NCBI GenBank assembly: GCA_025656895.1 | Contig: JAHXHF010000145.1 | Location: 1 to 6,715, forward strand | Direction of reading: 5' to 3' | Source: a gamma proteobacterium symbiont of Bathyaustriella thionipta | GTDB lineage: Bacteria > Pseudomonadota > Gammaproteobacteria > Chromatiales > Chromatiaceae | Length of the DNA stretch: 6,715 nucleotides | Part shown: positions 5,634 to 6,715 of the stretch, one piece after another | Position numbering within the stretch: position 1 is the stretch's first letter | How the letters are laid out: the number at the start of each line of letters is the position of its first letter | Program-made: the position numbers and the translations under genes | Notes under the pieces: model-generated | Told to the model about the DNA's origin: nothing | What the model saw: only the letters and a program-made list of their open reading frames with translations | The model's database searches: none

Positions 5634-6644
5634 ATGAATGGAAAAACATACAAGCTGGCCTATCTGGATAGACAAAAGTTGATGGTAGCTGCACGCAAGG
5701 CGCTCATCGCAGCGGATGCTCGCTATTATGCCTGGACGCCTGAGGAGCAGGAACGCTTCCGGGCAACCATGAGTGAAGATGCAAGATGTAGAGTACAACG
5801 CGTACTGCTGGATGATTTGCTTGATATCAAGTGCCGGACTGACGAGGTTGACGAAGCCTGGAAGAATGTGTCGTTAACCGATCTTAACCCGTTGAACTGG
5901 GCAAGGCTTCTGACGACAGGCATTGGTGAAGATTACATCTATCTCAATGAGTGCATGGCGGAGGGTAAAACTCTGTTGGATTTCCCGACACTCTATGATT
6001 ACGACTATGCAGACTACCGGTTTCAGGAAGAGGCGCGCAAGCGGGACTTTACAGATTATGATGGTATTGAATACTTCGCCTACCAGCACCCTTCCTGGGT
6101 CAGATTGCTCATACAAGATCAGTTCTACTATGCGACTTTTACCTCTCTGGCTACCTATGTGCTGGATGAGGTTGATTCTGCGTGCGTGGAAATTATCCAA
6201 CAACTCATCCCCCATGAATATGTCGATGGCAATAATCACGGCAAACAAGAACAAGGCGGATTTCTTTGGGATGTAAAAGTTGACGCGGCAGGGCAGGAGG
6301 CTCAGTTGGATGAACTGAGAAGTCGCTGGTATGGCTGTCAACGAGAACGCTGGTTGGCGTTGAGTGAATCAAATGTCCAACGACTTACTGCCGTATATGT
6401 ACACAACAAAGATTGGGATGATGATCCTCACCGATTTTTTGTTTTTACCAATGAAAGAACTTTGAAGCAGATTCGCTGGTGTCAATTTCTGTCAGACTGC
6501 AATTCACTGGTGGCCGACTATGCGGAAGTGGAAAAGCTTCTCGCAGAAGAGATTGGCCGGGCGAATGAGTGGTTGCTCGAAAATCATCGGGATATTCAGG
6601 AAAACTTTGATCCTACGGTAGTTAAGCTACTGAAGTTTCACTGA
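5634..6644 (+). CDS. Uncharacterised soluble protein, 336 residues
   Basis: I do not recognise this protein. It has no signal peptide, membrane span or obvious nucleotide-binding or metal-binding signature, so it is probably cytoplasmic. It is unusually rich in acidic and aromatic residues, most strikingly YDYDYADY (121-128), QDQFYYATF (161-169) and DWDDDPHRFF (260-269). The N-terminal part (about 10-80) is charged and looks helical; the final 45 residues (about 290-336) also look helical. ATG at 5634 is supported by GGAG (5620-5623) at a spacing of 10. Another ATG at 5618 is in a different frame. The frame stays open for 1011 bp and its codons look ordinary, although counted lines have somewhat lower GC than guaBA. 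It stands behind the guaBA terminator, so it should have its own promoter. A strain-specific or horizontally acquired gene is possible. No neighbour in the window indicates a role, and the downstream partner, if any, is outside. Confidence 0.8.
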   Translation: MNGKTYKLAYLDRQKLMVAARKALIAADARYYAWTPEEQERFRATMSEDARCRVQRVLLDDLLDIKCRTDEVDEAWKNVSLTDLNPLNWARLLTTGIGEDYIYLNECMAEGKTLLDFPTLYDYDYADYRFQEEARKRDFTDYDGIEYFAYQHPSWVRLLIQDQFYYATFTSLATYVLDEVDSACVEIIQQLIPHEYVDGNNHGKQEQGGFLWDVKVDAAGQEAQLDELRSRWYGCQRERWLALSESNVQRLTAVYVHNKDWDDDPHRFFVFTNERTLKQIRWCQFLSDCNSLVADYAEVEKLLAEEIGRANEWLLENHRDIQENFDPTVVKLLKFH

Positions 6645-6715
6645 AATCCAAATCAACCTGACAGTCAGCCATCAAGCCACCATACGCAAAAGCAGTGAAA
6701 CAAAATCTTTTTCCC
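6645..6715. other. Short 3' flank, no gene or clear terminator seen
   Basis: The last 71 bases are AT-rich. The only symmetry is CTGAC-A-GTCAG (6658-6668), too tight to form a useful RNA hairpin. A T-run (6708-6712) near the end has no stem before it. The end of the orphan transcript must lie outside the window. Confidence 0.5.

Noticed and set aside
5874..6341. 155-codon minus-strand frame inside the orphan gene
   Set aside because: The plus-strand frame is more than twice as long and has a ribosome site; the minus frame has no independent support.

Overview
The window looks like a chromosomal segment of a gammaproteobacterium of moderate GC content (a few lines counted by hand give roughly 50-60% in guaBA and 40-50% in the last gene). 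The backbone is the gammaproteobacterial arrangement of xseA (exonuclease VII large subunit) divergent from a guaB-guaA operon. One extra gene, a small lipoprotein that resembles SoxXA-binding (SoxK-type) proteins, sits between them and hints at a sulfur-oxidising or related environmental lineage. The species cannot be named from this sequence alone.

Layout from left to right. Positions 1-210 hold no gene. They hold most of a long, imperfect palindromic element with nested hairpins, probably a non-coding mobile element (MITE-like) that runs off the left edge. It stops directly against a hairpin (211-238) that overlaps the end of xseA. xseA (225-1571) and the lipoprotein gene (1687-2049) are both on the minus strand, separated by a strong terminator (1641-1667). 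The 272-bp divergent spacer (2050-2321) carries a consensus -10 box with a GC-rich discriminator for guaB, a 14-bp palindrome and a 10-bp direct repeat. guaB (2322-3788) and guaA (3816-5396) follow on the plus strand 27 bp apart and are closed by a terminator (5441-5477). A 237-bp spacer then contains nested perfect inverted repeats that can fold as a three-way junction (5491-5564), followed by another hairpin. The last gene (5634-6644) encodes a 336-residue soluble protein that I do not recognise. The final 71 bases show no gene and no clear terminator.

How the genes work together: GuaB turns IMP into XMP and GuaA turns XMP into GMP, so the operon is the whole guanine branch of purine synthesis. 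XseA (with an XseB subunit not encoded here) trims single-stranded DNA ends. The lipoprotein and the orphan protein have no visible functional tie to these.

The two places that most deserve a second look are the palindromic element at the left edge and the structured spacer plus orphan gene at the right. Neither is proof of a new system. Both are concrete sequence observations that database comparison would settle.
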